From: Bacillota bacterium
GTDB lineage: Bacteria; Bacillota; Clostridia; Saccharofermentanales; Fastidiosipilaceae
NCBI GenBank assembly: GCA_030055235.1
Contig: JASGUW010000169.1
Location: 1 to 33,578 of the forward strand
Length of the DNA: 33,578 nt
Direction of reading: 5' to 3'
Shown here one piece after another: positions 25,321-33,458 of this stretch. Under the pieces are notes generated by a model. The model saw only the letters and a program-made list of their open reading frames with translations. It had not been told where the DNA came from and did no database searches. Each line of letters begins with the position of its first letter. Position 1 is the first letter of the stretch. The translations under genes and the position numbers were made by a program.

Positions 25321-26219
25321 TCGGGGTCAAGGCAGCGCTCCAATCCTGTACACCCACCTGAGTTTTCAGGCTTTCCCTGATCAGTCAGGCTACTCAGCCA
25401 AAGCAACTGCTGATATGCTTCCGCCAATCCGTCGAGCAGCTGCCAATATTCAGCGAGCTGTTTCTCAATAGCATCGTAGTGGTCGTACAGTTTTAAGATC
25501 AGCGTCCTTGACGATTCCAGTTTATCGACACCGCTCTCCGAGCGCTTTGCCGCCCTGAGCAGGCGCTCCGCCAGCTCCCGATCTTCTGCCTGCTCCAGTT
25601 GAGCGTCGCGCCAGACTCTGAGAATGCCGTCAACACCAAGTTTCACAATCGCTTCAGGCCAGGGAGCCCGCTGCAGAAGCGCCCTGAGGCCGGCCTGCCG
25701 GGCGGACGAACAGGCCAGGTACCAGTAGCGAAAATGGCTGTCCAGCCAATTTTGAATCAGCTTATCAGTCCGCCTCTGCAGGCTCAGGAGCTCTTTTTGC
25801 CGCCTTTCGAAATTCAGAAAAGCATCATGCTTCTCATAAGGCCTTTGTACCTCCAGGAACGTTCCTGCAGGCGGCAGATTCAGGGTGGCTGCCGGGTCTC
25901 CTGCTGCGCCGGCAGTGTCTGCGGCAGTAACAATGAACAGCCGGAGATCTTGTTCGTATAAGAAATTATAGAGCGAAAGCCAGTCCTGTCCGGTGAACTG
26001 CATGCCGACCAGGACATCCGTGGACTTCCGCAGAGACTCAAGATCACGGATCCAGTTCAGAAACGACTCGAAACCCTGGGAGCTGTTCCTGAACACGAAT
26101 GTCTCCGCCGCAGCGTCCTGAACGCTCAGGTCAACAACCACAGCCCGGTGTTCCCTGCGGCCGCAGCCAATCGCCACGACGAGTGTCGTATCAGAAATCC
26201 CTCTCTGCTCTTCCTGCAT
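25299..26219 (-). CDS. IS110-like protein lacking catalytic residues (degenerate or domesticated)
   Basis: The 306-aa product has the shape of the N-terminal RuvC-like DEDD domain of IS110 transposases. VVAIGCGRREHRAVVVD stands where GIDVAKxxH is usual, and DVLVGMQFTGQDWLSLYNFL where xxxEPTGxYWxxL is usual. The first catalytic Asp is replaced and the Glu is Gln. The C-terminal Tnp_20 domain with its serine motif is missing; a charged helical tail takes its place. ATG 26219 is chosen because GGAGGG lies 10-15 nt upstream; starts at 26237 or 26240 have no such site. It is a full open frame of normal codon use, 47 nt from glpK, with no terminal repeats visible. A diverged host protein or an old IS remnant are both possible. 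Confidence 0.6.
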   Translation of the reverse strand: MQEEQRGISDTTLVVAIGCGRREHRAVVVDLSVQDAAAETFVFRNSSQGFESFLNWIRDLESLRKSTDVLVGMQFTGQDWLSLYNFLYEQDLRLFIVTAADTAGAAGDPAATLNLPPAGTFLEVQRPYEKHDAFLNFERRQKELLSLQRRTDKLIQNWLDSHFRYWYLACSSARQAGLRALLQRAPWPEAIVKLGVDGILRVWRDAQLEQAEDRELAERLLRAAKRSESGVDKLESSRTLILKLYDHYDAIEKQLAEYWQLLDGLAEAYQQLLWLSSLTDQGKPENSGGCTGLERCLDPDQENLTV

Positions 26220-26266
26220 GTTTACTCTTCCCTCCATCAAGTCAGGCCTTATTTAGGCGAAGCTCA

Positions 26267-27808
26267 TCAGGCCTGCCGCTCCCGCCGCCTCTCGGCGTCG
26301 AAAGCCACCGCCTGGATCGCGTCCAGCCAGGCCCGCCGCTCCCGCTCCCGCCAGGCCGCGTCCCGCTGCGGCTCAAAGCGCCGCCCCAGCCGCCAGCTGC
26401 CGCGGATCTCGTCGACCCCCGCCCAGAAGCCCACCGTCAGGCCGGCCAGGTAGGCCGCCCCCAGCGCCGTCGTCTCGATCTGCTCGGGCCGCTCGATCAC
26501 GGCGCCCAGCAGGTCCGCCTGATACTGCATCATCACGTCGCTGCGGCTCGCACCCCCGTCGACACGCAGCGTCCCCAGCGGCCGCCCACTATCACGCGCC
26601 ATGGCCAGGCAGACGTCGGCCACCTGCTGGGCGATGCTCTCCAGCACCGCACGGCAAATTTCGGCCCGCCCCGTCCCGCGGCTCAGGCCCAGGAAGACCC
26701 CACGCGCATCGGGCTCCCACCAGGGCGCGCCCAGCCCGGTAAAAGCCGGCACCATCCGCACCCCGCCAGCGTCAGGCACGGTCTCGGCCAGGCGGTCACA
26801 CTCAGGGCTCGACGAAATCAGGCCGAGCTCATCGCGCAGCCACTGGATCGTCGAACCGGCATTAAACACCGAACCCTCCAGCGCGTAGGCCGGCGCCTCC
26901 CCTTCCCGGTAGGCGGCCACGGTCGTCAGCAGACGACTTTCGCTTGCCACCGCCACATTCCCGGTCGCCTGCAGAATAAAAGCCCCCGTCCCATAGGTCG
27001 CCTTCACCGCTCCGGGCTCAAAGCCCAGCTGCCCATAGAGCGCCGCCTGCTGATCGCCGGCCACCCCACTGATGGGGATGCCGCATGCGCCCAGTTCTTC
27101 ACAATCAATTTTTGCGAAGACAGAGCCCGACGCCCGTAATTCCGGCAGTATCTGCCGCGGCACCCGGAAGACTTCTAGCAGCTCTTCGTCCCAGTCCAGG
27201 CGATGGATGTCCAGTAGCAGCGTGCGCGCCGCGTTGGTGTAGTCGCTGGCGTGGATCCGGCCGCCGCTGAGCTTCCAGATCAGCCAGCTGTCGATGGTGC
27301 CGCCCAGGAGCTCGCCGGCTGCGGCCCGGGCACGGGCGCCCGGTACATGGTCCAGAAGCCAGGCGAACTTCGTCGCCGAGAAGTAGGCGTCGATCTCCAG
27401 GCCGGTGCGTGCCCGCACCAGTGCCTCGTAGCCGGCCTCCTGCAGTTGACGACAGCTGTCGGCCGTGCGGCGACACTGCCAGACGATGGCCGGGGCGATG
27501 GGGCGGCCGCTGTCGCGCTCCCAGATGACCACGGTCTCGCGCTGGTTGGTCAGCCCGCAGGCCGCGATGTCGGCCCAGTCCAGGCCGGTCTCGGCGAGCA
27601 CGCTCTTGACGGTTGCCACGACACTCTGCCAGATTTCGCCAGGATCATGCTCCACCTGACCCGGCGCGGGATAGTACTGCGTGAATTCCTGCTGTGCCTG
27701 CCCCAGAATGCGGCTTTCGTGATCAAAGAGGATGGCGCGCGTGGAGGAGGTCCCCTGATCGATCGCCAGGATCGCGCGCGGGGCTTTGGGTTTCTGATTC
27801 GTCGGCAT
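26267..27808 (-). CDS. glpK: Glycerol kinase
   Basis: The 513-aa FGGY-family kinase phosphorylates glycerol to sn-glycerol 3-phosphate. Motifs in order are AIDQGTSSTRAILFD, GLTNQRETVVIWERDSG, GVAGDQQAALYGQLGF, TYGTGAFIL and LRVDGGASRSDVMMQ, all normal. The region where PTS-phosphorylated Gram-positive enzymes carry the regulatory histidine (YHFYG-like) is different here, so HPr control is unlikely. GGGAGG lies 9 nt before the ATG. It is divergent from the glycerol-3-phosphate dehydrogenase-like operon at 27924, with which it shares a 115-nt control region. It makes the substrate which that operon would oxidise. Confidence 0.96.
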   Translation of the reverse strand: MPTNQKPKAPRAILAIDQGTSSTRAILFDHESRILGQAQQEFTQYYPAPGQVEHDPGEIWQSVVATVKSVLAETGLDWADIAACGLTNQRETVVIWERDSGRPIAPAIVWQCRRTADSCRQLQEAGYEALVRARTGLEIDAYFSATKFAWLLDHVPGARARAAAGELLGGTIDSWLIWKLSGGRIHASDYTNAARTLLLDIHRLDWDEELLEVFRVPRQILPELRASGSVFAKIDCEELGACGIPISGVAGDQQAALYGQLGFEPGAVKATYGTGAFILQATGNVAVASESRLLTTVAAYREGEAPAYALEGSVFNAGSTIQWLRDELGLISSSPECDRLAETVPDAGGVRMVPAFTGLGAPWWEPDARGVFLGLSRGTGRAEICRAVLESIAQQVADVCLAMARDSGRPLGTLRVDGGASRSDVMMQYQADLLGAVIERPEQIETTALGAAYLAGLTVGFWAGVDEIRGSWRLGRRFEPQRDAAWRERERRAWLDAIQAVAFDAERRRERQA

Positions 27809-27923
27809 CTAGGCTTACCTCCCGCGGTCTGGTCTCTGGCGTGCTACAATCGCGCCAGTATGGTTTGACATGTACTTCCAGAGTATATACCGCGCGCGGG
27901 CGCGGTTCAGGGAGGATTTCGCG
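27809..27923. promoter_or_regulatory. Divergent control region between glpK and the glpA-like operon
   Basis: These 115 nt must hold both promoters. On the plus strand TTGACA (27865-27870) is clear, with TATATA or TATACC (27884-27891) as an imperfectly spaced -10. GGGAGG precedes both start codons. No obvious catabolite-responsive element is visible. Confidence 0.45.
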
Positions 27924-29384
27924 ATGCACTATGACCTCATCGTCATTGGCTGCGGGGTGGTCGGAGCGGCGGTCGCCCGCCTGGCCAGCCTGCGCGGCCT
28001 GGGCGTGCTGGTGCTGGAGGCGGCGCATGACGTCGCCTGTGGGGCCTCTAAGGCGAATTCTGCGATTCTGCATGCCGGCTTCGACCCGGAGCCGGGCACG
28101 CTGATGGCGAAGACGAACGTGCGCGGCGTGGAGCTCTGCCGCGACATCTGCGCTGAGCTCGATGTGCCGCGCCACGAAATCGGAGCGCTGGTGCTGGGCT
28201 TTGGCCAGGAGGACCTGGCCCATCTGGAGCTGCTGCTGGAGCGTGGGCGCCAAAATGGTGTCGGCGGTCTGCGCATTGTCGGGCAGGCGGAGCTGCGGGC
28301 GCTGGAGCCAGGTGTCTCTCTGGAGGCGACAGCGGCCCTCTACGCGCCGTCGTCAGCTGTCGTCGACCCCTGGGAGCTGACGCTCGCCATGACGGAAAAT
28401 GCGCTGGCGAACGGCGCCCGACTGGAGCTCGGGGCCCGTGTGACGGCCATCCGGCGTGGTGATGGATTTGAGGTGGAGACGGACGACGGGCGTAGCTTCG
28501 CCTGCCATAGCATTGTCAATGCTGCGGGGGTGGAGGCCGGAGCGGTCCATCGTCTCATTGGGGGCAGTGACTGGGGCAGCCGTCCGACCCGCGGCGAGTA
28601 CTATCTGCTCGATAAGTCCGCCGGCCATGCCGCCCGCCACACCCTCTTCCAGTGTCCGACTGCTGCCGGGAAGGGCGTCCTGGTCTCCCCCACCGTTCAC
28701 GGCAACCTGATCGTGGGCCCGAACGCTGAGCTGATTGCGGACGGCCATGCGACGGAGACGACCGCGGCCGGGCTGGCAGAAGTGGCCGCGGCCGCCCGCC
28801 GTTCTTTGCCTAAATTGCCTCTGCATGAGAACATCCGTAACTTTGCCGGGATCCGCGCTGCCTGTGACGCTGATGACTTCATCATTGCGCCTTCTCCTGT
28901 GGATCCGGCCTTTATCAACCTGGCCGGCATCAAGTCACCGGGCCTGAGTTCCGCCCCTGCCATCGCCGAGATGGCCCTGGAGCTGCTTGGGGCGGCCGGT
29001 GTTGAGTTTGTTGACAGGCCTGATGCTATTCGCGGCCGGAAACGTGTGCGCTTTCGTGACCTGGACCTGGAAGAGCGCCAGCGCCTGATCGCCGCCGACC
29101 CTGCCTGGGGACGCGTGGTCTGCCGCTGTGAGACGATTACGGAAGCCGAGATCGTCGCCGCCATCCACGGCCCAGTCCCGGCGACTTCGATCGACGCTGT
29201 CAAGCGCCACGCGGGTGCCGGCATGGGCCGCTGCCAGGGCGGTTTCTGCGGTCCGCGTGTGCAGGCCCTGCTGGCCCGTGAGCTGGGTCTCAGCTACGCC
29301 GACATCTGTCAGCATGAGCCGGGCAGCCATATCGTTCTGGGTCCTTTGGGAGCCCCGGTGACAGAAGAAGGAGGCGCCCTGTGA
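27924..29384 (+). CDS. FAD-dependent glycerol-3-phosphate dehydrogenase-like oxidoreductase with BFD-type [2Fe-2S] domain
   Basis: The 486-aa protein resembles GlpA/LhgO flavoproteins. The FAD-binding Rossmann motif DLIVIGCGVVGAAVARL is at the N-terminus, followed by the family stretch ANSAILHAGFDPEPG. The C-terminal BFD-like domain has VVCRCETIT and GRCQGGFC, four cysteines for a [2Fe-2S] cluster. It is expected to oxidise glycerol 3-phosphate (from the divergent glpK) to dihydroxyacetone phosphate and pass electrons to the next two gene products. The start at 27924 has GGGAGG 8 nt upstream; an earlier ATG at 27870 overlaps the promoter. The stop overlaps the next start as GTGA. Confidence 0.88.
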   Translation: MHYDLIVIGCGVVGAAVARLASLRGLGVLVLEAAHDVACGASKANSAILHAGFDPEPGTLMAKTNVRGVELCRDICAELDVPRHEIGALVLGFGQEDLAHLELLLERGRQNGVGGLRIVGQAELRALEPGVSLEATAALYAPSSAVVDPWELTLAMTENALANGARLELGARVTAIRRGDGFEVETDDGRSFACHSIVNAAGVEAGAVHRLIGGSDWGSRPTRGEYYLLDKSAGHAARHTLFQCPTAAGKGVLVSPTVHGNLIVGPNAELIADGHATETTAAGLAEVAAAARRSLPKLPLHENIRNFAGIRAACDADDFIIAPSPVDPAFINLAGIKSPGLSSAPAIAEMALELLGAAGVEFVDRPDAIRGRKRVRFRDLDLEERQRLIAADPAWGRVVCRCETITEAEIVAAIHGPVPATSIDAVKRHAGAGMGRCQGGFCGPRVQALLARELGLSYADICQHEPGSHIVLGPLGAPVTEEGGAL

Positions 29385-30733
29385 TCCCCTGTCAGAATCT
29401 GGACCGCCTCTTTGATGTGATCGTAATCGGAGCCGGGCCGGCCGGTCTGGCTGCCGCCCTGGCCGCCTGGGAAGAGGGCGCCCGCGATGTGTTGATCTGC
29501 GAGCGCGCCACGGAGCCCGGCGGTATTCTGGACCAGTGCATCCACAATGGCTTTGGCCTGGAGATTTTTCGCGAAGAGCTGACCGGCCCCGAATATGCCG
29601 GGCGCTATCTCGATCTGCTGGCCGGCACCGGGGTCGAGCTGCTGACCGATACGATGGTCATCGGCATCGACGGCCATGAGACGACGGAGCCTGGTGCTGG
29701 GACGATGAGCGCCGCCCCCGATGTTCATCTGGTCCGCATCACCGGCGCCCGCTCGGGCTGCCGCGATCTCCGGGCCCGCGCCGTCGTCCTGGCGATGGGC
29801 TGCCGCGAGCGTTCGCGCGGCGGCATCGCCCTCCCCGGCAGCCGCCCCTCCGGCATCCTGACCGCCGGCGCCGCCCAGCGCTACGTCAACATCGAGGGCT
29901 GGAGTGTCGGCCGCCGCGTCGTCATCCTGGGCAGCGGCGACATTGGGCTGATCATGGCGCGGCGTCTGACGCTGGAAGGCGCCCGGGTGCTGGCCTGCGT
30001 CGAGCTGCTGCCCTGGTCGGGCGGCCTCATCCGCAACATCGTCCAGTGCCTGAACGACTTCGACATCCCGCTGCTGCTGGGCCACACGGTCATCGCTGTC
30101 CACGGCCGTCGACGCCTGGAGGGGGTCACCGTCGCTGCCGTCGACCCCGACAGCCGCCGCCCGATTCCGGGTACCGAGCAGCATTTTGACTGCGACACCC
30201 TGCTGCTTTCGGTCGGCCTGATCCCGGAGAACGAGCTCACCCGTGCGGCCGGCATCCCTCTTGACAGCCGCACCCGCGGCGCCGTCGTCGACGAGAACAT
30301 GGAGACCGGGACGCCCGGCATCTTCGCCTGCGGCAATGTCCTCCACGTCCACGACCTGGTCGACTATGTCTCAGCCGAGTCTGCTCGTGCCGGCCGGGCT
30401 GCCGCTCGGTATGCTTTATCACGCGAAGCCCGCCCCGACAGCCTGGCGGTGCTGCCCGCGGGTGAGCTTTCCTATGTCGTCCCACAGCGCCTGACGCGCT
30501 CCGGGCTTGGCCGCAGCCAGACGCTCTACGGCCGCGTCCGCCGTCCCCTGCCCCAGGCTCAGCTGCTTTTGGAGTCTGACGGCGTTGTCCTGGCCCGCTG
30601 GAAGCGCGAGCGCCTGACACCCGGCGAGATGATCCGCCTCAACGTGCCTGCCGTGATTCTGCAGCAGGCGGGCAGCGGCCTGGTGCTGCGGGCCGAGCCG
30701 CTTGATTTGACGACGGAGGAGGAGCGCCCATGA
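29381..30733 (+). CDS. NAD(P)/FAD-dependent pyridine nucleotide-disulfide-type oxidoreductase
   Basis: The 450-aa flavoprotein has two dinucleotide-binding motifs, DVIVIGAGPAGLAAALAAWE (FAD) near residue 11 and RRVVILGSGDIGLIMARRL (NADH) near 184. GIFACGN, close to residue 311, is the second FAD-contact motif. DQCIHNGFGLEIFREELTGP is a stretch typical of the partner of GlpA-like proteins in Bacillota. It probably shuttles electrons between the dehydrogenase and NAD or another acceptor, as GlpB does for GlpA. It starts with GTG behind GAAGGAGG, overlapping the previous stop, and its end overlaps the DUF1667 gene as ATGA. Confidence 0.9.
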   Translation: MIPCQNLDRLFDVIVIGAGPAGLAAALAAWEEGARDVLICERATEPGGILDQCIHNGFGLEIFREELTGPEYAGRYLDLLAGTGVELLTDTMVIGIDGHETTEPGAGTMSAAPDVHLVRITGARSGCRDLRARAVVLAMGCRERSRGGIALPGSRPSGILTAGAAQRYVNIEGWSVGRRVVILGSGDIGLIMARRLTLEGARVLACVELLPWSGGLIRNIVQCLNDFDIPLLLGHTVIAVHGRRRLEGVTVAAVDPDSRRPIPGTEQHFDCDTLLLSVGLIPENELTRAAGIPLDSRTRGAVVDENMETGTPGIFACGNVLHVHDLVDYVSAESARAGRAAARYALSREARPDSLAVLPAGELSYVVPQRLTRSGLGRSQTLYGRVRRPLPQAQLLLESDGVVLARWKRERLTPGEMIRLNVPAVILQQAGSGLVLRAEPLDLTTEEERP

Positions 30734-31110
30734 AGCACGAGGTCATCTGCATTGTCTGCCCGCGTGGCTGCCTGCTGACGGTCGATGCCGGGCGGGATTA
30801 TGCGGTCAGCGGGAATCGCTGCGAGCGCGGCGTCGCCTACGGCCAGGCCGAGGTGCGCCATCCTGTCCGTGGTTTGACGACAACTGTCGCTGTCAGCGGC
30901 GCGGCCATCGCCCGGGCGCCCGTGCGCTCCCGCGGCGAACTGCCGAAGGAGTCTTTGCCGGACGTCATGGCCGCCCTGCGCCGCTGCCGCCTGGAGGCGC
31001 CGCTGCGCCGCGGCGACGTGGTCCTGGCCGATGCCGCCGGGAGCGGCGTCGACATCATAGTCACCCGGGATCTGGACCGGGTCACCGAAACGGAAGGTAA
31101 GCAAGTATGA
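30730..31110 (+). CDS. DUF1667 protein, small cysteine-rich partner of the oxidoreductase pair
   Basis: The 126-aa protein begins with the CxxCPxGC motif (Cys7, Cys10, Cys14 in ICIVCPRGCLL) and a fourth cysteine in GNRCERG. Four cysteines in this spacing suggest an iron-sulfur or zinc site. DUF1667 proteins are usually encoded right after a GlpA-like and a GlpB-like flavoprotein, exactly as here, and may serve as the third subunit. The biochemical role is not established. It overlaps both neighbours by 4 nt. Confidence 0.88.
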   Translation: MKHEVICIVCPRGCLLTVDAGRDYAVSGNRCERGVAYGQAEVRHPVRGLTTTVAVSGAAIARAPVRSRGELPKESLPDVMAALRRCRLEAPLRRGDVVLADAAGSGVDIIVTRDLDRVTETEGKQV

Positions 31111-31886
31111 AAATTGGATTGATTGGCTTTGGCCAGATGGGCTCGGCGATCGCCCGCGGCCTGCTGAAAAGTGGGGCAGTTGAGCCTTCTTCGCTCTGGG
31201 CCTGCGACATTGACCGGGCGGCGCTGGAGGCCCGCACGGCCGAGCTCGGGATCCATGCGGCTGCCTATGCTGCAGCGCTCATCGAGGCTGTCGACTTCGT
31301 CGTCCTGGCCGTCAAGCCGGCCCTGCTGGCGTCTGTCGTCACCCCGGTCGCCTGTGCCCTGGCCCAGCGTCCGCTCCTGTCCATCCTGGCCGGTCGGCGC
31401 CTGGCCGACTTCCGTCCGCTGCTGCCGGAGGGCGCCCGCGTCCAGTGTGTCGTCCCGAATACGCCCGTCGCCGTCGGCCGCGGCGTCTGGGTCTGCGAAC
31501 GCGAGTCGACCTTTACCCCGGAAGACCAGGAGAACTTCGCCCGAATCTTTGGTCAGACCGGCAGCATTGAGTATGTCGACGGGGCGCTGCTGGGTATCGC
31601 CGGCACACTGACGGCCTGCGGGCCCGCCTACGCCGCCCTGATGCAGGAGGCGCTGGGGGATGTCTCTGTCTACTATGGCCTGCCGCGCGCCGTGGCCTAT
31701 CGTCTGGCCGCCGCCATGATCGGCGGCTACGGGGAGCTGGCGCTTGAGACGGGGGATCACCCCGCCGCGCTCAAGGACCAGGTCTGCTCTCCGGGCGGCA
31801 CCACCATCCGCGGGGTGCTGGCGATGGAGGGGGCCGGCTTCCAGGCGGCTGTGCACGCGGCGATCCGGGCCGCGATGGGCGACTAG
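31107..31886 (+). CDS. proC: Pyrroline-5-carboxylate reductase
   Basis: The 259-aa enzyme reduces pyrroline-5-carboxylate to proline with NAD(P)H. The N-terminal Rossmann motif is IGLIGFGQMGSAIARGL, VVLAVKPALL is the family stretch after it, and CSPGGTTIRGVLAMEGAGF near the C-terminus is the active-site signature. The start overlaps the DUF1667 gene by ATGA, so proline synthesis is translated from the glycerol operon. No other proline gene (proA, proB) is nearby. A 24-bp tandem duplication begins at its stop codon. Confidence 0.95.
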   Translation: MKIGLIGFGQMGSAIARGLLKSGAVEPSSLWACDIDRAALEARTAELGIHAAAYAAALIEAVDFVVLAVKPALLASVVTPVACALAQRPLLSILAGRRLADFRPLLPEGARVQCVVPNTPVAVGRGVWVCERESTFTPEDQENFARIFGQTGSIEYVDGALLGIAGTLTACGPAYAALMQEALGDVSVYYGLPRAVAYRLAAAMIGGYGELALETGDHPAALKDQVCSPGGTTIRGVLAMEGAGFQAAVHAAIRAAMGD

Positions 31887-31933
31887 CCGGGCGGCTGGGC
31901 GACTGAGGGGCCGGGCGGCTGGGCGACTGAGGG
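31886..31933 (+). repeat. 24-bp tandem duplication at the proC stop codon
   Basis: Two identical 24-nt units (31886-31909 and 31910-31933) carry GGGCGACTGA. The proC 3' end (GGGCGACTAG) looks like the source of the first copy, giving three related units in a row. Confidence 0.85.
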
Positions 31934-31960
31934 CGTCCGATTGCCCTCGAACAGAGAATA

Positions 31961-32016
31961 CCTAAGCAAGTCGAGCGTGTGAGTTTATGGTCTGAACGGG
32001 CTCCGGCTTGCTTAGG
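31961..32016. terminator. Long-looped inverted repeat after proC
   Basis: CCTAAGCAAG (31961-31970) pairs perfectly with CTTGCTTAGG (32007-32016), 36 nt apart. An inner GAGC/GCTC pairing is possible. Only TTTA follows, so terminator function is uncertain; it could serve both proC and the convergent antitoxin gene. Confidence 0.45.
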
Positions 32017-32045
32017 TTTATCTATGGAATATGGCGTGATTGAAC

Positions 32046-32330
32046 TTATGTCCGTTCAACAAACTCCACCTTTACTGTCATCCCAAGACCTTCCGCAAGT
32101 CGCTTCAGGGTACTTAATGAAGGGTTTGCGTTTCCGTTTTCCAGCCTGCTGATACCGGCTTGAGTAATCCCGGTAATTTCAGCCAAGTCCTTTTGTTTCA
32201 TATTTCGCTCTTGCCGTGCATTTATAATGGCGCGTGCTACCTGATACTCCGGCTCAAGAGCATCCCAGGCCTCTTTAAACTCAGGATTATTAAGTTGTTC
32301 TTTCAGGGTTTCTTTAAAGTTGTTTCCCAT
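32046..32330 (-). CDS. HigA-type XRE helix-turn-helix regulator, orphan antitoxin
   Basis: The 94-aa protein resembles HigA antitoxins of the phage-related HigB group. It has an acidic N-terminal part (FKEAWDALEPEYQVARAII) and then an XRE helix-turn-helix (MKQKDLAEITGITQAGISRL, then ENGNANPSLSTL). The start at 32330 is preferred because GAGGGAG lies just upstream; a longer frame to 32465 has no ribosome site and no recognisable sequence. In this family the toxin gene normally lies immediately upstream. None is visible in 32331-32594, so it appears to be an orphan, perhaps a remnant after loss of the toxin gene or a transcription regulator in its own right. Confidence 0.82.
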   Translation of the reverse strand: MGNNFKETLKEQLNNPEFKEAWDALEPEYQVARAIINARQERNMKQKDLAEITGITQAGISRLENGNANPSLSTLKRLAEGLGMTVKVEFVERT

Positions 32331-32594
32331 GATATTGACTCCCTCAATTAACTTTTTACTTTCCTGATTCGAGGCGTTTCCTGTGCAATTTTTACGCTCT
32401 GGGCGGCTGCAGCCCATCCGAGGACACTGAAATCCGATAAGAGCGGAAATTTGCACACATTCCATATCGGGGGTGCGGCTCGCATAATAAGGCCAATGGG
32501 GCTAAAGAAGGAGATTTCGCCACTGCCTCATTCACAGTTTGCTGATGTGTACAGACAGCCATACCGTAATCCGAATCCCGATAACCAGCCAGGT
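32331..32594. other. Intergenic region upstream of the orphan regulator
   Basis: 264 nt with no recognisable gene in any frame. I looked for a HigB-like toxin remnant and for the missing transposase catalytic domain and found neither. Confidence 0.4.
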
Positions 32595-33050
32595 TCAGTC
32601 GCCGCCTGATCTCTTAATTATCCCAAGTTCCTGCTGCCTCTCCCGTCGAGCTCTCTGCTGAGAGAGGGTGAGACCATAGCGCTCCAAGGCATTCTGCAAA
32701 GTCGAAAGTTTCACCATACCCTTGGGGATCTCGCCCTCCTCCTCCAGGCTGGCAACGAGTTTTTTAAGGCTGAGTTCGGGCTGCTCCCTTCGCCGTCTGG
32801 CTACAAGCATGACTATTTCCTTGGGAATGACATGTACACCTCTGTGCTTGCGTGGCCGCAGGCCTTCCAGGCCAGCCTCCTTGTATGCTCTCAGCCAGCG
32901 GCGCAAGGTCTCCTCCGACAGATTGCTCGCTGCGCTGATCCCGCGAATATATCTCGCCCTGGTACGCGGATCCAGATCCAGGAACGGCCCAAGAATGGCT
33001 ATGCGTTCCTGGGTGATTTCCTCAAGAGTTCTCGATTCTACATCATACAT
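32595..33050 (-). pseudogene. Truncated transposase, N-terminal helix-turn-helix part only
   Basis: The 151-aa frame looks like the DNA-binding N-terminus of a Mu-type/IS481-like transposase. A helix-turn-helix (ISAASNLSEETLRRWLRAYK, then EAGLEGLRPRKH) and a second helical region (LSLKKLVASLEEEG) are present, ending in a basic stretch RARRERQQELGIIKR. Full-length relatives continue with a DDE catalytic domain. Here a stop follows GGD at once, and no DDE fragment is seen in the next 260 nt in any frame. It is therefore probably a deletion remnant of an insertion sequence. The left end of that element may lie in the repeat-bearing region to the right. Confidence 0.65.
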
Positions 33051-33164
33051 GCGTTCCTGTCTCCCGCTGTTTCAGTCGAATCTTAGCACAGAAGAGTCTG
33101 TCATCGCTTTCCTCTCCACATCAGTGCTAACACTTCAAAACTGCGGTGATGGTACAAGTTCAGT

Positions 33165-33191
33165 GGACGAACACATTATTTGTGTTTGTCC
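33165..33191. repeat. Hairpin with GTGGAC motif
   Basis: GGACGAACACA (33165-33175) pairs with TGTGTTTGTCC (33181-33191) around TTATT, 10 of 11 Watson-Crick pairs plus one G-T. The arm carries the same GTGGAC-AA word as the 60-bp repeats 300 nt away. Confidence 0.7.
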
Positions 33192-33458
33192 GCTTATCTA
33201 TGTTGAAAAGCTGGCGAACTATGCCTGATCAGATTACTGGTGATTTGCTGGTTCTAGCCGTACAGGGATCGCCGTTCTTCTAAAATTGTTTCCTTTGTCG
33301 TGTTCGGAATACCAAGTTGCCTCAAGTTTACATTTTCCACTGCCATCCTCTCCGAAAAGGTTTTCATATCTGAGGATCTGCATCAAAACGGGTTAGATAC
33401 CGTAGTCGTTCTCCGAGTTAACAAGCTGACGTCATTGTCCCGCATATCAGGCAATAGC

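Noticed and set aside
26099..27139. 346-codon open frame on the plus strand
   Set aside because: It is antisense to glpK, with a composition (Pro, Arg, His rich) typical of a shadow frame in high-GC DNA.
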